Origin: Flavobacterium hibisci | GTDB lineage: Bacteria > Bacteroidota > Bacteroidia > Flavobacteriales > Flavobacteriaceae | Direction of reading: 5' to 3' | Assembly (NCBI RefSeq): GCF_020026925.1 | Contig: NZ_JAIQDW010000006.1 | Span: 1-64,000, forward strand | Length of the DNA stretch: 64,000 nucleotides | Shown: piece by piece, positions 17,051-25,962 of the stretch | Layout: each line of letters starts with the position of its first letter | How positions within the stretch are numbered: position 1 is the first letter of the stretch | Position numbers and translations under genes: made by a program | Notes under the pieces: generated by a model | The model's input: the letters and a program-made list of their open reading frames with translations, nothing else | The model's database searches: none | Told to the model about the DNA's origin: nothing

Positions 17051-17110
17051 ATGTTTCAAGTTTCAGGTTTCATGTTCTGTTGTGTAACTTGAAACGTGAA
17101 ACCTGAAACA
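17051..17110 (+). repeat. Inverted CCTGAAAC-type spacer repeat
   Basis: The sequence gtttcaagtttcaggtttc is followed, after a short gap, by aacttgaaacgtgaaacctg, which can pair with it as a long imperfect hairpin between hisB and the next gene. Related words recur at 17491-17553, 24262-24304, 37760-37780 and 48124-48150. Confidence 0.7.
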
Positions 17111-17128
17111 AATTCAAACAAAAAAGAA

Positions 17129-17479
17129 ATGGAACCGAAAAAGTTTGCCAAAGAATGGATTGAATCCTGGAATTCGCATGATTTAGATGATATCATGAAG
17201 CATTATGCGGATGATATTCAGATTACAACGCCAATGTTAAAACTGGCTGCAGGAATAGAAAGTGGCTCAATCCAGGGAAAAGAAGAAGTGAGGAAATACT
17301 GGGAAAAAGCGTTAACTAAAATTCCTGATTTGCATTTTGAATTAATAGAAGTTACATCCGGTATTCATTCGGTGGCACTTTATTATAAATCGGTTATGAA
17401 TAAAATGGCAGTTGAAGTGATGTTTTTTGATGAAAACGGGTTGGTAAATAAAATGATTGCTCATTATACTGATTTGTAA
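17129..17479 (+). CDS. SnoaL/NTF2-like protein in the his operon
   Basis: This is a 116-residue protein with the cone-shaped SnoaL-like fold pattern (EWIESWNSHDLDDIMKHYADD at the start, GKEEVRKYWEKAL in the middle). Such proteins act as small hydrolases or isomerases, or simply bind ligands; no role in histidine synthesis is known. I start it at the ATG at 17129 (MEPKKFAK). The frame also opens at a GTG at 17096, but that start would lie within the CCTGAAAC repeat. Confidence 0.75.
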   Translation: MEPKKFAKEWIESWNSHDLDDIMKHYADDIQITTPMLKLAAGIESGSIQGKEEVRKYWEKALTKIPDLHFELIEVTSGIHSVALYYKSVMNKMAVEVMFFDENGLVNKMIAHYTDL

Positions 17480-17490
17480 AAGAGTTAAAA

Positions 17491-17553
17491 TTGTTTCAAG
17501 TTTAAAGTTTCAAGTTCGTTGTTAACCTGAAACCTGAAACCTGAAACTTTCAA
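17491..17553 (+). repeat. CCTGAAAC spacer repeat, second copy
   Basis: This stretch has caagtttaaagtttcaagtt and then three tandem cctgaaa words followed by ctttcaaacg. It fills the spacer between the SnoaL-like gene and hisH and can fold back on itself. Confidence 0.65.
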
Positions 17554-17563
17554 ACGAAATTAA

Positions 17564-18157
17564 ATGAAAATAGTTATCATAAATTACGGAGCAGGAAATA
17601 TTCAGAGCATCATGTTTGCTATTGAAAGGCTCGGTTTTAAAGCAGTTTTAAGCAATAATGCTGAAGAAATTCAGTCGGCAGATAAGGTGATTTTTCCGGG
17701 TGTTGGTGAAGCGAGTTACGCTATGAAAAAACTGAAAGAAAGCGGTTTGGATAGTTTGATTCCAACATTGAAACAGCCTGTTTTCGGAATCTGTCTTGGG
17801 ATGCAATTAATGTGCAATTCAACGGAAGAAGGAAACACAAAAGGTTTGGGAATTTTTGATGTGGATGTGGTTAAATTTACTTCAAAAGTAAAAGTGCCAC
17901 AGATGGGTTGGAATCAAATCTATAATTTAAAATCGGATTTGTTTAAGGATATTGCAGAAAATGAATTTATGTATCTGGTACATAGTTTCTACGCACCAAA
18001 TTGTGCTGAAGCTATTGCCACAACAAATTATGATGTCGAATACGCATCGGCTTTACACAAAAATAATTTTTACGGAACTCAGTTTCACCCTGAAAAAAGT
18101 GGTGATGTGGGGGAGAAAATATTGGGGAACTTTTTGAAGTTAAATCCTAATATTTAA
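17564..18157 (+). CDS. hisH: Imidazole glycerol phosphate synthase, glutaminase subunit
   Basis: This 197-residue class I glutamine amidotransferase supplies ammonia to HisF. The nucleophile is Cys77 in GICLGMQLM, and the His-Glu pair is in QFHPEKSG near the C-terminus. It begins with the usual NYGAGN. It works as a heterodimer with HisF, encoded two genes downstream. Confidence 0.97.
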   Translation: MKIVIINYGAGNIQSIMFAIERLGFKAVLSNNAEEIQSADKVIFPGVGEASYAMKKLKESGLDSLIPTLKQPVFGICLGMQLMCNSTEEGNTKGLGIFDVDVVKFTSKVKVPQMGWNQIYNLKSDLFKDIAENEFMYLVHSFYAPNCAEAIATTNYDVEYASALHKNNFYGTQFHPEKSGDVGEKILGNFLKLNPNI

Positions 18158-18162
18158 AATTG

Positions 18163-18276
18163 CTTCGCCTGTTCGCTATCGCTCGAGTCTAAATTCCAAT
18201 TCAATAGCAATTTCAATATCAAAAATAAATACATATCAATTTTAGAAATCTGAATTCTAAAATCTAAAATTACAAA
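18163..18276 (+). repeat. Composite spacer repeat between hisH and hisA
   Basis: The spacer holds gcttcgcctgttcgctatcg, which resembles a short GC-rich dispersed repeat, then aattccaattcaatagc and several near-copies of tctaaaatctaaaatt. No frame is apparent. Confidence 0.45.
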
Positions 18277-18277
18277 A

Positions 18278-19000
18278 ATGAGAATAATACCAGCTATAGA
18301 TATCATTGACGGAAAATGCGTTCGTTTGTCCAAAGGTGATTATGATACCAAAATAATTTACAATGAAAATCCGCTTGAAGTAGCCAAATCATTTGAAGCA
18401 CACGGAATTGAATACCTGCATTTAGTAGATCTTGATGGGGCGAAATCGAGCAAAATTGTCAATTATAAAATTCTGGAACAAATTGCGACACAAACCAGTT
18501 TAAAAATTGATTTTGGAGGCGGACTAAAAGCAGACTCCGATTTAAAAATTGCTTTTGAAAGCGGTGCCAATCAAATTACAGGTGGAAGTATTGCCGTAAA
18601 AAACAGGGAAATTTTCCAGAAATGGATTTCAGAATACGGTTCGGCTAAAATCATTTTAGGAGCCGATGCAAAAGATGAAAAAGTAGCCGTTTCAGGATGG
18701 CTGGAAAATTCAGATGAAGATTTAGTTCCGTTTATTCAGGATTATCAGGTAAAAGGAATTCAATATGTAATTTGTACTGATATCGCAAAAGACGGCATGC
18801 TTGAAGGACCAAGTTTTGATTTATATGCAAAGATTTTAGCTGAAGCCAAAGGCATAAAATTAATCGCTTCGGGTGGAATTTCAACTTTTGATGAATTGCC
18901 AAAATTAGCCGAAATAGGTTGTGAAGGAACGATAATCGGAAAAGCGATTTATGAAGGAAGGATTTCGTTGAAACAATTGGAAAACTACATAATTAGATAA
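18278..19000 (+). CDS. hisA: ProFAR isomerase (HisA)
   Basis: This 240-residue TIM-barrel isomerase opens the ribose ring of ProFAR to PRFAR. It has [14 protein letters not shown] with catalytic Asp8, GGGLK near residue 81, [15 protein letters not shown] with the second catalytic Asp, and IASGGIS for phosphate binding. Confidence 0.97.
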   Translation: MRIIPAIDIIDGKCVRLSKGDYDTKIIYNENPLEVAKSFEAHGIEYLHLVDLDGAKSSKIVNYKILEQIATQTSLKIDFGGGLKADSDLKIAFESGANQITGGSIAVKNREIFQKWISEYGSAKIILGADAKDEKVAVSGWLENSDEDLVPFIQDYQVKGIQYVICTDIAKDGMLEGPSFDLYAKILAEAKGIKLIASGGISTFDELPKLAEIGCEGTIIGKAIYEGRISLKQLENYIIR

Positions 19001-19003
19001 TGA

Positions 19004-19075
19004 GAGAATTAGAAAATTAGATAATTTTTGAAATGCAGTAAATAATTATCTAATTATCAAATTTTCTAATTGACA
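19004..19075 (+). repeat. AATTAGATAATT-type inverted repeat
   Basis: gaattagaaaattagataat is followed by aattatctaattatcaaat and ttttctaattgacacatt. The arms pair over most of their length. The tail attatcaaattgacacatt recurs at 22424-22451 upstream of another gene, and a looser version is at 23340-23365. Confidence 0.65.
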
Positions 19076-19086
19076 CATTAAAAGAG

Positions 19087-19842
19087 ATGTTAGCAAAAAG
19101 AATCATACCCTGTTTGGATATAAAAAACGGAAGAACCGTAAAAGGCGTAAATTTTGTAGATTTGCGTGATGCGGGTGATCCGGTTGAACTGGCTGAAATT
19201 TATTCGGCTGAAGGTGCGGATGAATTGGTTTTTCTGGATATTTCAGCTACAGAAGAAAGACGTAAAACGCTTGTGAATATGGTACGAAGTGTGGCGGAGA
19301 AAATCAATATTCCGTTTACTGTTGGCGGCGGAATTTCGTCTGTTCAAGATGTTGAAATCCTTTTGAATAATGGTGCTGATAAAGTTTCGATCAATTCATC
19401 GGCAGTAAAAAATCCACAATTGATCAACGATCTGGCTCAAAAATTTGGAAGCCAATGCGTTGTAGTTGCAATTGATGCTAAACAAATTGACGGACAATGG
19501 ATTGTACATTTGGTAGGAGGGAAAGTACCAACAGAATTGAATTTATTTGATTGGGCTGTAGAGGTTGCAGAACGAGGGGCAGGGGAAATATTATTCACCT
19601 CAATGGATAATGACGGAACCAAAAATGGTTTTGCAAACGAAGCTTTGGCTAAATTGTCAGAATTAATTAATATTCCGATTATTGCTTCGGGAGGTGCCGG
19701 AAATATGCAGCATTTTGTTGATTCATTTAAAGAAGGAAAAGCAGATGCGGCTTTGGCAGCGAGCGTTTTTCACTTTAAAGAAATTGAAATAAAAGCTTTG
19801 AAACAAGAGTTAAAAAATAACAATATAGAAGTCCGAATTTAA
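19087..19842 (+). CDS. hisF: Imidazole glycerol phosphate synthase, cyclase subunit
   Basis: This 251-residue TIM-barrel lyase/cyclase has [15 protein letters not shown] with catalytic Asp11, [20 protein letters not shown] with the second catalytic Asp, and IIASGGAG. It uses ammonia passed from HisH through the barrel to make imidazole glycerol phosphate and AICAR. Confidence 0.97.
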   Translation: MLAKRIIPCLDIKNGRTVKGVNFVDLRDAGDPVELAEIYSAEGADELVFLDISATEERRKTLVNMVRSVAEKINIPFTVGGGISSVQDVEILLNNGADKVSINSSAVKNPQLINDLAQKFGSQCVVVAIDAKQIDGQWIVHLVGGKVPTELNLFDWAVEVAERGAGEILFTSMDNDGTKNGFANEALAKLSELINIPIIASGGAGNMQHFVDSFKEGKADAALAASVFHFKEIEIKALKQELKNNNIEVRI

Positions 19843-19873
19843 CTTTAAGACTTTCGGCTTTACAACTTTAGAC
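19843..19873 (+). repeat. ACTTTA-type spacer repeat between hisF and hisIE
   Basis: The spacer reads as three variants of one word: actttaagactttcgg, ctttacaacttt, agacta. It looks like a short tandem degenerate repeat and not like a promoter. Confidence 0.4.
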
Positions 19874-19877
19874 TAAT

Positions 19878-20474
19878 ATGGAAATAGATATCAAAAGTTC
19901 CCACGGATTGATTCCGGCGATTATTCAGGATTCAGAAACGAAAAATGTCCTAATGATGGGCTACATGAATGAAGAATCGCTTCAAAAAACAATAGAAACC
20001 CAAAAAGTGACTTTTTTCAGCCGTTCCAAACAAAGGCTTTGGACAAAAGGTGAGGAAAGCGGTAACTTTTTAAATCTGGTAAGTATCAAAAATGACTGCG
20101 ATGGTGATACACTTTTGATTCAGGCAAAACCAGTGGGGCCAACTTGTCACACGGGAGCTGATACCTGCTGGCAGGAAGAGAATAAGGAAAATTATGGTTT
20201 TATTTCTCAATTAGAAAATACAATCAAAACCCGCAGGGAAAATGCAGATTCGGAAAAAAGTTATGTGGCTTCTTTATTTGAAAAAGGAATCAATAAAATA
20301 GCTCAAAAAGTAGGTGAAGAAGCAGTAGAAGTGGTTATCGAAGCCAAAGATAACAATGATGACTTATTCCTAAGCGAAAGTGCCGATTTGCTTTTTCATT
20401 ATCTGATTTTATTGCAGGCAAAAGGATATCAGTTAAATGATGTGGTTAATGTTTTAAAGAAACGTCAGAAGTAG
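19878..20474 (+). CDS. hisIE: Phosphoribosyl-AMP cyclohydrolase / phosphoribosyl-ATP pyrophosphatase
   Basis: This 198-residue fusion has an N-terminal HisI domain (about 1-105: SRSKQRLWTKGEESGN, NDCDGDTLL, PTCHTG with zinc and magnesium ligands) and a C-terminal HisE domain (about 112-198: KIAQKVGEEAVEVVIEAK). It carries out steps two and three of histidine synthesis and closes the operon; a terminator follows. Confidence 0.97.
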   Translation: MEIDIKSSHGLIPAIIQDSETKNVLMMGYMNEESLQKTIETQKVTFFSRSKQRLWTKGEESGNFLNLVSIKNDCDGDTLLIQAKPVGPTCHTGADTCWQEENKENYGFISQLENTIKTRRENADSEKSYVASLFEKGINKIAQKVGEEAVEVVIEAKDNNDDLFLSESADLLFHYLILLQAKGYQLNDVVNVLKKRQK

Positions 20475-20500
20475 TTCAATAAAATTTTAATATTATACAA

Positions 20501-20545
20501 AAATACCTGTCAGGGCTTTAAAGTTTATGACAGGTATTTTGTTTT
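20501..20545. terminator. Terminator after the his operon
   Basis: The stem AAATACCTGTCA / TGACAGGTATTT has a 15-nt loop and is followed by TGTTTT. It lies between convergent genes and abuts the stop of the minus-strand gene at 20546, so it may act on both strands. Confidence 0.8.
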
Positions 20546-21478
20546 CTAATTAAGTGTTAATGCCCCTAAAATTTCTTCATACATAAAAGGGCCACCAGGA
20601 TATTTGGCGGTATAATCAAGATTCATCCATACCTGACCGCGTTCATCTATGTGGTAATGAATTATCTTTCCTTTACTTTCTTTCATAAAAAGGACATTCT
20701 TAATCAGATAATTGACTTTTTCCAGATCAATTAAAGATCCAATCAGAATTTCGGGATAAATGTGTCCTTTGGTATGAATTAATCTCGGTGTTCCGCCAAT
20801 CGAACGAATTGCAGCTGCCATCAAAATTGAATGATCATCGCAGTCTCCGGAAAAATATTCTAAAGATTCAGTAGCGGTAGCAATGTAATCGCCTTCTTTT
20901 GGATCATTAACATAATTCCATCGGTGATTGATTTCTTTAAAAACGGCAAAACACTGAATGATGGTTCTGTAATCTGAATACCCTTTTATGCCTTTAAAAT
21001 GCTTTGTAGTTGCCATAATGGCAAAATTTCGAACCTTAGGATTCTGATATTCTATGGCATTTACAATTTTGGTTTTATTAGGAAACGGAAGTAATTTTGC
21101 CACAATGATATCCTGAGGAAAAGGATTGTCAGACATGGTATAAATCATCGAATTATAATCTTCGGATATTTCGGTAAAGCCATAATTTCCTATAACTGTC
21201 CCATAAAATAACACTAATAAGTATAAGGCAATACAAATTAAGATGATGGTTCGTAATAACATCAGCAGGAAATAAATTGCTGCAAAGACAACTAAAAAAA
21301 TCAAAACACGGTCTAAATTAAAAGACCATTTTAAGTCAATCAGGTTTTGGTGCAATATGATAAAAACCGGTATGGTAATCAAAAGACTCAATAGCATAAT
21401 AATAATCCTATCCCAGGGAGATTTTACCTGTAATTTGGATTTTAATTGCGGAAAGTCAATTTTTGGAAATTTTATCAT
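20546..21478 (-). CDS. Membrane-bound transglutaminase-like protein
   Basis: This 310-residue protein has two or three transmembrane segments in its first 95 residues and then a transglutaminase/papain-like core with SGDCDDHSILMAAAIRSIGG (Cys213) and later His residues in LIHTKGHIYPE. Such domains act as cysteine proteases or cross-linking enzymes. It lies 20 nt downstream of the substrate-binding-like gene on the same strand, and the pair are probably co-transcribed. The substrate is unknown. Confidence 0.75.
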   Translation of the reverse strand: MIKFPKIDFPQLKSKLQVKSPWDRIIIMLLSLLITIPVFIILHQNLIDLKWSFNLDRVLIFLVVFAAIYFLLMLLRTIILICIALYLLVLFYGTVIGNYGFTEISEDYNSMIYTMSDNPFPQDIIVAKLLPFPNKTKIVNAIEYQNPKVRNFAIMATTKHFKGIKGYSDYRTIIQCFAVFKEINHRWNYVNDPKEGDYIATATESLEYFSGDCDDHSILMAAAIRSIGGTPRLIHTKGHIYPEILIGSLIDLEKVNYLIKNVLFMKESKGKIIHYHIDERGQVWMNLDYTAKYPGGPFMYEEILGALTLN

Positions 21479-21498
21479 AGCATTAAAAAGCAGTGTTT

Positions 21499-22350
21499 TT
21501 ACATCGCTTTTACGGTTTCAACAAAAGTACTTTTTTTATCAATAATTCCCAGATCAAATAATTGATTTTGAATTTTTATAAATGCTTTTTCGGTTAAATT
21601 TTTCTGAGACCATTGTGTCAGTTTAAGCCATTCCTGGATATCTTCCAGTCTTTGGTCAAAAATATCTTCCAGTGTTTTGTCAATATCCGGAATCTGGGTA
21701 AAATCCCGTGTAGCATTATTAATGATTTCCAGTATTTTCTCCATTACTTTAGGATTTTTTTTCAAAAATTCATCACGGGCAGCAATTACAAAAGAAGGCC
21801 ATGGAGTAGGGCAATCACCTAAGCGTCTGAAAATACCTTTATCAACGAGAGGTTTGGTCATGAAACGCTCCCACATGAAATAATCTGCAGTTTCATTAGT
21901 AAGAGCTTCTACAGCACCGTCTATGGTGTTGACGATTTCAAATTCTAAATTATCAGTTTCCCAGCCCTGTTCATTTGCATTAACATAGGCCATTAATTGA
22001 GATCCGGAACCTAAACGTGAAATAGCTACTTTTTTATTTTTAAGATCTTTTATAGTATGAAAATCAGAGTTAGCTGCAACATGAATGCCCCAAATTAAAG
22101 GAGACTGCACATAAATCTGAACAATTTTACTGGGATTTCCGGCTGCAACATCCTTTATAATGCCCTCTGTTAAAATAACAGCAATATCGGTATCGCCATC
22201 ACGCAGCATCTGACACATTTTACCAGTACCTTCAGGAATATTTTTCCATTGCAAATCTATATTTTCAGCTTCAAATTCGCCATTTTCAATACATAGCCGC
22301 CATGGTAAATTGAAGTGTTCAGGGACACCCACAATTTTTACTGTTTTCAT
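21499..22350 (-). CDS. NMT1/THI5-like substrate-binding-fold protein without signal peptide
   Basis: This 283-residue protein has the type 2 periplasmic-binding fold of the NMT1/THI5/SsuA group (EGTGKMCQMLRDGDTDIAVILTEG, LKNKKVAISRLGSGSQLMAYVNA in two lobes). It lacks a signal peptide or lipobox, and no ABC permease or ATPase lies near, so it may act in the cytoplasm as a binding protein or enzyme. The ligand is unknown. Confidence 0.7.
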   Translation of the reverse strand: MKTVKIVGVPEHFNLPWRLCIENGEFEAENIDLQWKNIPEGTGKMCQMLRDGDTDIAVILTEGIIKDVAAGNPSKIVQIYVQSPLIWGIHVAANSDFHTIKDLKNKKVAISRLGSGSQLMAYVNANEQGWETDNLEFEIVNTIDGAVEALTNETADYFMWERFMTKPLVDKGIFRRLGDCPTPWPSFVIAARDEFLKKNPKVMEKILEIINNATRDFTQIPDIDKTLEDIFDQRLEDIQEWLKLTQWSQKNLTEKAFIKIQNQLFDLGIIDKKSTFVETVKAM

Positions 22351-22453
22351 TAAATTAAAGTTTTAGTTAAGTTGTTTTGGTATGTTTTTACTATTTAGAT
22401 TGTTTTAATTCTTATATTCTAAAAATTATCTCATTATCAAATTGACACATTCT

Positions 22454-22930
22454 TTAGTTTTTCAATAAATCTGTCCTGTGTTTTTCAGAAAGGCATGGTT
22501 CTGCAAATTCTATAATCTCCTGTAATTCGTATTGGCTCAAAAGGTTGTTTACAATTGTATAATCTACATCTTTTGGGACTTCAACTGCAAATAAGGTTTC
22601 ATTTAAACCTTCTGAAACACAATGAACTGATTTTAGTTCTTCACGGATTATTTCTTTATCGAATCCTTTTTCTAAAATTACAACCTGGAGAATTGAATTT
22701 CCAAAACTTTCTATAGTTTTTCTGTAAACAAGCGCATCTTGATCTTCATCATATTCAGCGAAGAAAATATCGCCTGTTGCAATTAAAGGTCCGAAAAAGG
22801 GAATATTATCTAGTTTGAAAATTCCTTTTTCCAAATCAATAATTTCAGCCCACATAGTTTCAACCACTGTATCTTCAAGTAAATCACTGTAATATCTGAA
22901 TACTATTTTTTTGTGCGTTTCTACTTCCAT
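22454..22930 (-). CDS. DUF4265-like protein
   Basis: This 158-residue soluble protein has the pattern ETMWAEIIDLEKGIFKLDNIPFF, GDIFFAEYDEDQD and an alpha/beta second half, fitting DUF4265 proteins of unknown function. It lies 10 nt downstream of a VOC-family gene, suggesting co-transcription. The spacer after it (22424-22451) holds a copy of the AATTATCAAATTGACACATT repeat. Confidence 0.6.
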   Translation of the reverse strand: MEVETHKKIVFRYYSDLLEDTVVETMWAEIIDLEKGIFKLDNIPFFGPLIATGDIFFAEYDEDQDALVYRKTIESFGNSILQVVILEKGFDKEIIREELKSVHCVSEGLNETLFAVEVPKDVDYTIVNNLLSQYELQEIIEFAEPCLSEKHRTDLLKN

Positions 22931-22940
22931 TATTTAGATA

Positions 22941-23321
22941 TTAATTTAAGGCTTTTAAAGGAGATATTACAATACGATATCCGTCGGGATCCAGAAACAT
23001 TTTGCCATTTTCATTCCAATATGGATTTATAGCCGGTATGATTGAAATATTGTTATTTACCACCTTTTTTATTAAGGTATTATATTTCAAAATTGTTTTA
23101 GGATAAAGTACAATGATATCATCTTCATCAAACTTATGATCAGTTTTGGTATTAGATTGTGTGAACTCAAAATACCAGTCTAAATCAGGTTTTCCAATAA
23201 AAAGGCCATTATAATTATTATGGTTTTGAAAGCCGCCAAGTCTTTCAAGCCCTAAAATATTGACATAAAAATGTTCAATAGACTCTAAATTATTTGTATG
23301 CCTTGCGACTCTTAGCATCAT
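22941..23321 (-). CDS. Glyoxalase/VOC-family protein
   Basis: This 126-residue protein has one vicinal-oxygen-chelate unit pair: VARHTNNLESIEHFYVNILGLE at the N-terminus and FLDPDGYRIVISPL at the C-terminus. Members bind a metal and act on small electrophiles or give resistance; the substrate cannot be inferred. It is followed closely by the DUF4265-like gene. Confidence 0.8.
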   Translation of the reverse strand: MMLRVARHTNNLESIEHFYVNILGLERLGGFQNHNNYNGLFIGKPDLDWYFEFTQSNTKTDHKFDEDDIIVLYPKTILKYNTLIKKVVNNNISIIPAINPYWNENGKMFLDPDGYRIVISPLKALN

Positions 23322-23370
23322 AGTTTTGTAATTTTTAAATAATAAATTATCTAATTTTCAGATTGACTAA

Positions 23371-24240
23371 TTATTTTACTGCTAATTTGTCTAAAGTATA
23401 GGCAATCAGCTCATCAACTGCCTTATAAGGATCCTGACTAAAAGTTCCCGAAGCACGATTCGCAATAATCGCATTTAATGACAAAGCATTGTGTCCCAGT
23501 AATGCTGAAAGTCCGTAAATAGCAGCAGTTTCCATTTCCAGGTTTGTGATTCGGTTATCATTAAAATCAAAATGATCCATTTTGTTGTTTAATTCCTCAT
23601 CCTGAATATTTAAACGCAAAACACGTCCCTGCGGTCCATAAAAACCTCCGGCTGTAGCTGTAATTCCTTTGAAAATCCTGTCGCTTTCAATGATTTTTTC
23701 TAATGTTTCTGAGCAGGCAATTGCATACGGTCTTCCTTTTCTGATATCCCAGTTGGTATGCAGGATAAAAGCATCTTCAATGGCATTATGGGAAACATTA
23801 TCAATTAGATAGGAGCGAAGCATATTATCCAGTCCTAATCCAAATTTAGACATTACAAAGCTGTCAACAGGTATATCTGCATGTAATGAACCCGAAGTTC
23901 CAATTCGGATTATATTTAGAGAGGTCAGTTCTTTTTTTGGCACACGGGTTTCCAAATCAATATTAACCAAAGCATCCAATTCATTTAGTACAATGTCAAT
24001 ATTATCGGGTCCAATTCCGGTTGACATTACTGTTATTCTTTTGCCTTTGTAAACTCCCGTTTGGGTTTTAAATTCTCTTTTTTGAGTTGAATATTCAATC
24101 GAATCAAAAAACTGGGTAATTTTTTCAACCCTGTTCTGATCTCCCACAAAAATTATATCGTGGGCGATGTGCTCAGGTCGAAGGTTTAAGTGATAAACAC
24201 TTCCATCCGGGTTGAGTATTAATTCTGATGCCTGTATCAT
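23371..24240 (-). CDS. Nucleoside phosphorylase (uridine phosphorylase-like)
   Basis: This 289-residue cytoplasmic enzyme is of the PNP/UDP family. It shows FVGDQNRVEKI, VMSTGIGPDNIDIVLNELDAL, IRIGTSGSL (phosphate site) and NLEMETAAIYGLSALLGH (ribose and base site; Glu-Met-Glu). It splits a nucleoside with phosphate. Whether the base is uracil or a purine is not decided by what I can see; uridine phosphorylase is the closer match. Confidence 0.85.
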   Translation of the reverse strand: MIQASELILNPDGSVYHLNLRPEHIAHDIIFVGDQNRVEKITQFFDSIEYSTQKREFKTQTGVYKGKRITVMSTGIGPDNIDIVLNELDALVNIDLETRVPKKELTSLNIIRIGTSGSLHADIPVDSFVMSKFGLGLDNMLRSYLIDNVSHNAIEDAFILHTNWDIRKGRPYAIACSETLEKIIESDRIFKGITATAGGFYGPQGRVLRLNIQDEELNNKMDHFDFNDNRITNLEMETAAIYGLSALLGHNALSLNAIIANRASGTFSQDPYKAVDELIAYTLDKLAVK

Positions 24241-24318
24241 TTTTTTTAAGTTGCTAAGATTTTATTTCAGGTTTCAGCTTAAGTTGAGAACATGAAACTT
24301 TAAACAAATAACTATTTT

Positions 24319-24651
24319 TTATCCACCTACACGTTTTGTTTTAAAGCCTTTTTCTTTTAAAATTGCCATAATTTTATCACGGTAATCTCCCTGAATGATA
24401 ATAGAATCATCTTTAAAAGTTCCGCCAACGCTCAGTTTTGTCTTGATTTCTTTGGCCAGAATTTTAAAATCTTCATCAGATCCTTCGTAACCTTCGATGA
24501 TGGTTGTTGCTTTTCCTTTTCGTTTTTCGAATTTGCAGATCATAGGCTCCTTTTGTACATAAAGCACATGTTCTTGTTCCTGAACCTCTTCTGGTTCATT
24601 GGATTCGATATGATCCGGAAATAAATTTTTCAACTGATCTTTAAAGTCCAT
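24319..24651 (-). CDS. SUI1/YciH-type translation factor
   Basis: This 110-residue protein has a charged N-terminal tail and a C-terminal SUI1 (eIF1-like) domain (KRKGKATTIIEGYEGSDEDF, TKLSVGGTFKDDSIIIQGDY). Bacterial YciH proteins are homologous to eIF1 and influence start-site selection in vitro, but their normal role is uncertain. It is the head of a minus-strand run down to 20546, with repeat-rich spacers on both sides. Confidence 0.85.
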   Translation of the reverse strand: MDFKDQLKNLFPDHIESNEPEEVQEQEHVLYVQKEPMICKFEKRKGKATTIIEGYEGSDEDFKILAKEIKTKLSVGGTFKDDSIIIQGDYRDKIMAILKEKGFKTKRVGG

Positions 24652-24664
24652 AAGTTTTGTTTTA

Positions 24665-24760
24665 AAAAATAAATTCCAATGCTTAAATTTAAAAAATCAA
24701 ATTCCAAATCCCAATTTAATAATTTTGGAATTTGGAATTTTATAAAATTTGGAATTTAAT
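24665..24760. repeat. AATTCCAA-type inverted spacer repeat
   Basis: The stretch has aaattccaatgc and caaattccaaatcccaattt on one side and ttttggaatttggaatttt and aaatttggaattt on the other, so the two halves are complementary over 20 or more bases. It lies between the oxygenase gene stop and the yciH-like start. Confidence 0.7.
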
Positions 24761-24764
24761 AAGT

Positions 24765-25715
24765 TTATTTTTTTATTAAACCTAAATCTACTAAGCGTTC
24801 GTATAGATAATCTCCAGCCGTAATATCTTCATATTTCTTAGGATTTTCAGCATCAATACAGTTTTCTAAACAATCCAGACGCATATCGCTTACAGGATGC
24901 ATGAAAAACGGAATAGAATAACGTGAAGTTCCCCATAATTCCCTTGGCGGATTTACAACCTGATGTATAGTCGATTTTAGTTTGTTATTAGTATGTCTGG
25001 ATAACATATCTCCCACATTAATTACTAATTCATCATCTTGGGCAATAGCATCAATCCATTCGCCATCATGATTTTGAACCTGAAGTCCTTTACCCTGGGC
25101 ACCCATCAGTAAAGTGATTAAATTAATGTCTCCATGAGCAGCTGCACGAATTGCGTTTTCAGGCTCTGAAGTAATCGGAGGGTAATGAATTGGTCTTAAA
25201 ATAGAGTTTCCTTCTTTGGCATATTCATCAAAATAAAACTCATCCAGACCAAGATGCAATGCTAAGGCTCTTAAAACATAAACGCCTGTTTTTTCAAGCA
25301 TTTGATACGCTTCTTTTCCAACTTCGTTAAAACGTGGTAATTCTTTAACCTCAACGTTATCAGGATATTCAGAAGCCCATTTCGAATCCTTGTCAACATA
25401 CTGGCCAAAATGCCAGAATTCTTTTAAATCTCCCTCTTTTCGTCCTTTAGCATGTTCTTTTCCAAATGAAACATAACCTCTTTGTCCGCCTATTCCGGGA
25501 ATTTCATAGTTGTGTTTGGTTTCTAATGGCAAGGCGAAAAATTTTCGAATTTCACCATAAAGTTCGTTCACCAGCTGGTCATCAAGAAAATGACCTTTTA
25601 AGGCAACGAAGCCAATGTTTTCAAATGCACTGCCGATTTCATTTACAAATTTTTGTTTACGTTCCGGGTCGCCCGAAAGGAAATCACGTAAGTCTACACT
25701 AGGAATGTTTTGCAT
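24765..25715 (-). CDS. 2-oxoglutarate/Fe(II)-dependent oxygenase, isopenicillin N synthase-like
   Basis: This 316-residue protein has the double-stranded beta-helix fold of non-haem iron oxygenases. The iron ligands are His194 and Asp196 in AAHGDINLITLL and His251 in TIHQVVNP; Arg265 and Ser267 in SRYSIPFF bind 2-oxoglutarate. The N-terminal domain (VDLRDFLSGD and FENIGFVALKGH) is typical of the plant-like family. The substrate is unknown. A perfect TACCTTTG -7 box lies at 25767-25760 on the minus strand, without an obvious TTG partner. Confidence 0.85.
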   Translation of the reverse strand: MQNIPSVDLRDFLSGDPERKQKFVNEIGSAFENIGFVALKGHFLDDQLVNELYGEIRKFFALPLETKHNYEIPGIGGQRGYVSFGKEHAKGRKEGDLKEFWHFGQYVDKDSKWASEYPDNVEVKELPRFNEVGKEAYQMLEKTGVYVLRALALHLGLDEFYFDEYAKEGNSILRPIHYPPITSEPENAIRAAAHGDINLITLLMGAQGKGLQVQNHDGEWIDAIAQDDELVINVGDMLSRHTNNKLKSTIHQVVNPPRELWGTSRYSIPFFMHPVSDMRLDCLENCIDAENPKKYEDITAGDYLYERLVDLGLIKK

Positions 25716-25962
25716 ACTTTACATTTTTATTTTAAGAAAGAAGGTCTTGGCCTTCATAACAAAGGTAGAGAATATTTTAGATTTGAATTTTAAAAAATAC
25801 TATAAAATTAGATTTTTCCTGCAATAATTTAACATAAAGATCGAGAGGATAATTTTGATTAAACTTTAATTTTGAACTTGTTTTGCTTTAAAAACATGTT
25901 AATACTTCTGAAAAACACGGGTTTTAAAATAGAAAATTCTATTTTTATAAAAAAATGACATT

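Noticed and set aside
17096..17131. GTG start for the SnoaL-like gene
   Set aside because: The GTG and the following codons lie in the CCTGAAAC spacer repeat; the ATG at 17129 starts the family-like sequence.
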